Origin: Rhodospirillaceae bacterium
Lineage (GTDB): Bacteria; Pseudomonadota; Alphaproteobacteria; UBA11136
DNA: 7,680 nt
Assembly: GCA_002686135.1 (NCBI GenBank)
Contig: NZAO01000031.1
Location: 5,655-13,334 of the forward strand
Direction: 5' to 3'
Shown: piece by piece, positions 4,981 through 7,680 of the stretch
How positions within the stretch are numbered: the stretch's first letter is position 1
Layout: each line of letters begins with the position of its first letter
Position numbers and translations under genes: made by a program
Notes under the pieces: model-generated
The model's database searches: none
Seen by the model: only the letters and a program-made list of their open reading frames with translations
What the model was told of the DNA's origin: nothing

Positions 4981-6420
4981 ATGTGTGCGAAAAAAACACC
5001 CGGGAAGAGAAAGGGCAAGGCCAAAGCCCGGGCTAAGGCTCGGCCCAATGCGCTGTGGGGCGGCCGCTTCAGCGCCGGTCCTGCCGCCATCATGGAGAAA
5101 ATCAATGCTTCCATAGATTTCGACAGGAAACTGGCGGTCCAGGATATTACCGCCTCTGTTGCCCATTGCGAGATGCTCACGCGCCGCGGCATCATATCGC
5201 GAAAGGACGGAGATATCATCGTTTCGGGGCTTGCCGCAATCGCCAAGGAAATCGAACATGGCGATTTCATGTTCAAGCGCGAGCTTGAGGATATCCACAT
5301 GAACGTGGAATCGCGCCTTACCGAGCTGGTGGGGGGCGTCGCCGGATGCCTGCATACAGCGCGTTCGCGCAACGACCAAGTGGCGACCGATTTCCGGCTC
5401 TGGGTGCGTGATGCCCTGGATCAGGTGGAGGACGCCTTGACCGGTCTTCAGGCGGCGCTCATCGACAGGGCGGAAGAACACGCGGCCACGGTGATGCCCG
5501 GATTCACGCATCTGCAAACGGCCCAGCCTGTTACTTTCGGCCATCACATGCTGGCCTACGTGGAGATGTTTGGCCGCGACCGGGGGCGGGTCGCCGACGC
5601 CCGTGCACGGCTCAACGAATCGCCGCTGGGCGCGGCGGCGCTAGCCGGCACGTCGTTTCCCATCGACCGCCGGATGACGGCGCGGGCGCTGGGATTCAAA
5701 CGGCCCATGGCCAATTCCCTGGACGCCGTTTCCGATCGCGACTTCGCGCTGGAGTTCCTTTCTGCCGCCGCCATCAGCGCCGTGCATCTCTCGCGGCTGG
5801 CCGACGAGATCGTGCTCTGGTGCAGCGATGCCTTCGGCTTCGTGAGGTTGTCCGACGGTTTCAGCACCGGCAGCTCCATCATGCCGCAAAAGCGCAATCC
5901 CGACGCCGCCGAACTGGTCCGCGCCAAGAGCGGCCGCGTGGCGGCGGCGCTGGCGGGGCTGTTGTCGGTGTTAAAAGGCTTGCCGCTGGCCTATTCGAAG
6001 GATATGCAGGAAGACAAGCAACCGGTCTTCGAGGCCGCTGACACCTGGTTGCTGTCGGTGGGCGCCATGACCGGCATGATCCGCGACATGACGGTGAACG
6101 CCGAGGCCATGAAGGAGGCGGCGGGACGGGGCCACGCCACGGCCACGGACCTTGCAGACTGGCTGGTTCGGGTTCTCGGCATGCCCTTCCGCCGCGCCCA
6201 TCAGGTGACGGGATTATTGGTGAAATTAGCCGACAAGAAGGACTGTCGCCTGTCGGAGTTGAGCCTAGCGGCCATGCAGTCGGCGGAGCCGCGGATGACC
6301 GCTAATGTGTTTGAGGTGCTGGAGGTGGAGAAATCGGTGACCAGCCGCAAGAGCCTGGGCGGCACTGCGCCCGGCAATGTGCGCCGCGCGGCGGCGGCGG
6401 CCCGCAGGACCTATTTGTAA
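4981..6420 (+). CDS. argH: Argininosuccinate lyase
   Basis: This cytosolic homotetramer cleaves argininosuccinate to arginine and fumarate, the last step of arginine synthesis. From ATG 4981 it has 479 residues. Fumarase/aspartase-superfamily motifs are NALWGGRF (23-30), [17 protein letters not shown] (125-141), [12 protein letters not shown] (172-183, catalytic H177), the signature [11 protein letters not shown] (297-307, catalytic serine S298/S299), and [12 protein letters not shown] (345-356). The C-terminus is standard ([11 protein letters not shown]). Compared with E. coli, whose protein starts almost at WGGRF, there is a tail of about 22 Lys/Arg/Ala-rich residues ([13 protein letters not shown]...). 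I chose 4981 because GAGG (4966-4969) lies 11 nt upstream, and an earlier in-frame ATG (4864) would run antisense through the thioredoxin start. Eleven nt separate it from the downstream lipoprotein gene. Confidence 0.97.
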   Translation: MCAKKTPGKRKGKAKARAKARPNALWGGRFSAGPAAIMEKINASIDFDRKLAVQDITASVAHCEMLTRRGIISRKDGDIIVSGLAAIAKEIEHGDFMFKRELEDIHMNVESRLTELVGGVAGCLHTARSRNDQVATDFRLWVRDALDQVEDALTGLQAALIDRAEEHAATVMPGFTHLQTAQPVTFGHHMLAYVEMFGRDRGRVADARARLNESPLGAAALAGTSFPIDRRMTARALGFKRPMANSLDAVSDRDFALEFLSAAAISAVHLSRLADEIVLWCSDAFGFVRLSDGFSTGSSIMPQKRNPDAAELVRAKSGRVAAALAGLLSVLKGLPLAYSKDMQEDKQPVFEAADTWLLSVGAMTGMIRDMTVNAEAMKEAAGRGHATATDLADWLVRVLGMPFRRAHQVTGLLVKLADKKDCRLSELSLAAMQSAEPRMTANVFEVLEVEKSVTSRKSLGGTAPGNVRRAAAAARRTYL

Positions 6421-6431
6421 GGGGTGAGAAG

Positions 6432-6569
6432 ATGAAGATGTTTGTTCATCTGTTGCTGGCGGGACTGATCACGGTTTTCCTGAGCCTGGCGCTGGGCGCC
6501 TGCGGTAAGAAGGGCGACCCTCTGCTGCCTGAGGGCAGCGACTATCCCCGGGACTATCCCGACGGGTGA
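6432..6569 (+). CDS. lptM: Small LptM-like lipoprotein
   Basis: A 45-residue ORF starts at ATG 6432, with AAGGGG at 6419-6424 upstream. It encodes a signal peptide (MKMFVHLLLAGLITVFLSLA, 1-20) with a lipobox LGAC (21-24). Lipidation would fall on C24, leaving a mature peptide of only 22 residues (CGKKGDPLLPEG, then an acidic/tyrosine/proline tail SDYPRDYPDG). The CGKKG(D/P)PLLP pattern matches the small lipoproteins of the LptM/YifL family. E. coli LptM assists oxidative maturation of the LptDE lipopolysaccharide translocon. It lies between argH and lysA, 11 nt after the former and 7 nt before the latter, with its stop inside the lysA ribosome-binding region. In E. coli the relative yifL sits beside dapF, so the link to the diaminopimelate/lysine pathway recurs. 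The lipoprotein is clear; equivalence to LptM is inferred from family and context. Confidence 0.8.
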   Translation: MKMFVHLLLAGLITVFLSLALGACGKKGDPLLPEGSDYPRDYPDG

Positions 6570-6576
6570 GTCTGCC

Positions 6577-7680
6577 ATGAGTGACTTTGCTTACATGGAT
6601 GCGCGCCTTCATGCGGAGGGCGTTGCCCTGGAAGACATCGCCGCAGAGGTGGGCACGCCCTTCTACTGTTATTCCGTGGCCGCCATGGAAAGCCGCTATG
6701 GGGCGTTCGCCCGGGCCTTTGACGGTCTTCCGGCGACAGTGTGTTATTCCGTGAAGGCCAATTCTAACCTTGCCGTGCTGCGCGGGATGATGGCGCTTGG
6801 GGCGGGCGCCGACGTGGTGTCGGGTGGCGAGCTTTGCCGCGCCCTGAAGGCGGGCATGGCGCCCGGAAAAATCGTCTTTTCCGGCATCGGCAAGACCGCT
6901 GGCGAGATTGACGCCGCCCTGGAGGCGGGAATCGCTCAGATCAACGTAGAATCAGAATCGGAGCTGTTGATGGTGGGCGAACGGGCCCGCGGACGCGGCG
7001 TTGACGTGGCGGTGGCCCTGCGTGTTAATCCGGACGTGGATGCCGACACCCATGAAAAGATTTCCACCGGCAAGGTGGAGGACAAGTTCGGTGTCGACCT
7101 GCCCCATGCCCCCGATCTTTACGCCCGCGCCGCGGCCATGGAAGGCGTAACGCCGGTGGGGCTGGCGGTTCACATCGGATCGCAGATGACCCGGCTCGAT
7201 CCCTTCCGCGAGGCCTTTTCACACGTCGCCGTCCTGGTGCAGGAGCTTCGCGATGCCGGGCTCGAGGTGACGCGGCTCGATCTCGGCGGTGGACTGGGCA
7301 TTGTCTATGAGGGCGAGACGCCGCCCGATATCGCCGACTATGCTGCCCTGGTGCGCGAGGTGATCGTGCCCCTTGGCTGTGATCTGCTGTTCGAGCCGGG
7401 ACGGTATCTGGTGGGTAACGCCGGGGTTCTTGTGACCCGCGTGATCCGCGTCAAGGAAGGTCTGAGCAGACGTTTCGTAGTGGTGGACGCGGGCATGAAC
7501 GACCTCTTGCGGCCCGCTCTCTATGATGCCCGGCACAATATTCTTCCCCTCGATGAAACCGCCCCCGATGCCGAGGAAAGTCCCGCCGACGTGGTGGGGC
7601 CGGTGTGCGAGACCGGTGACAGTTTCGCTGAGGCGAAGCTGCTGCCGCCGATGGCCGAGGGCGACCTTCTGGCCATTTGT
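6577..7680 (+). CDS. lysA: Diaminopimelate decarboxylase (3' partial)
   Basis: This PLP enzyme converts meso-diaminopimelate to lysine, the last step of lysine synthesis. The frame runs from ATG 6577 to the end of the window, 368 residues without a stop; the family is about 420, so roughly 50 C-terminal residues are missing. Visible motifs are CYSVKANSN (56-64) with the PLP lysine K60, HIGSQ (199-203), the phosphate-binding loop DLGGGLGI (235-242), FEPGRYLVGNAG (272-283) with R276, and GPVCETGDSF (341-350) with the catalytic cysteine C344 contributed to the partner subunit's active site. GGGTGAG (6564-6570) is a good ribosome-binding site overlapping the lipoprotein stop, which suggests translational coupling. 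The closely related arginine/ornithine decarboxylases are unlikely given the CETGD motif and the argH-lptM-lysA order. Confidence 0.97.
   Translation, partial: MSDFAYMDARLHAEGVALEDIAAEVGTPFYCYSVAAMESRYGAFARAFDGLPATVCYSVKANSNLAVLRGMMALGAGADVVSGGELCRALKAGMAPGKIVFSGIGKTAGEIDAALEAGIAQINVESESELLMVGERARGRGVDVAVALRVNPDVDADTHEKISTGKVEDKFGVDLPHAPDLYARAAAMEGVTPVGLAVHIGSQMTRLDPFREAFSHVAVLVQELRDAGLEVTRLDLGGGLGIVYEGETPPDIADYAALVREVIVPLGCDLLFEPGRYLVGNAGVLVTRVIRVKEGLSRRFVVVDAGMNDLLRPALYDARHNILPLDETAPDAEESPADVVGPVCETGDSFAEAKLLPPMAEGDLLAIC

Noticed and set aside
4954..5547. N-terminal 198-residue extension of the thioredoxin frame
   Set aside because: It runs antisense to the conserved argH coding region and would bury the membrane anchor in the middle of the protein.
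1..7680. CRISPR array, tRNA or rRNA gene, insertion sequence, defence or other novel system
   Set aside because: I saw no spaced direct repeats, no cloverleaf or rRNA segments, and no transposase, nuclease or phage genes. All coding genes belong to known metabolic, redox or envelope families.

Overview
The window is high-GC, densely packed bacterial DNA. Its gene content and order point to an alphaproteobacterium, probably Rhodospirillales-like. The pointers are an ethylmalonyl-CoA-pathway type acyl-CoA dehydrogenase, a HIG1-type twin-helix protein followed by a PduO-type cobalamin adenosyltransferase and etfBA, and a tlpA / argH-lptM-lysA block. This assignment is inferred from sequence style and synteny as I know them, not from a database search.

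Left block, positions 1-4242, + strand. It opens inside a FAD acyl-CoA dehydrogenase, best read as methylsuccinyl-CoA dehydrogenase (mcd), whose N-terminus lies off the left edge. A perfect 20-bp inverted repeat follows and shares two bases of the mcd stop codon. Next come a 70-residue two-helix HIG1-type membrane protein and a PduO-type ATP:cob(I)alamin adenosyltransferase. A 210-bp non-coding gap holds hairpins and a good sigma-70-like promoter, and then etfB and etfA overlap by one base. The logic is coherent: Mcd passes electrons to ETF, and the adenosyltransferase makes the adenosylcobalamin needed by ethylmalonyl-CoA and methylmalonyl-CoA mutases.

Right block, positions 4357-7680. A membrane-anchored TlpA-like thioredoxin on the - strand converges on etfA. 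It diverges from argH across only 27 bp. argH (argininosuccinate lyase), a 45-residue LptM-like lipoprotein and lysA (diaminopimelate decarboxylase, cut by the right edge) form a tight + strand operon. It combines arginine and lysine/cell-wall amino acid synthesis with an outer-membrane lipoprotein.

I see no rRNA, tRNA, CRISPR array, transposase, phage gene or origin. Every coding gene belongs to a known family, and I find no convincing new multi-gene system. The less ordinary material is non-coding: the palindromic repeat at the mcd stop, a second dyad beside it, the structured leader of etfBA, and the compressed tlpA/argH divergence.
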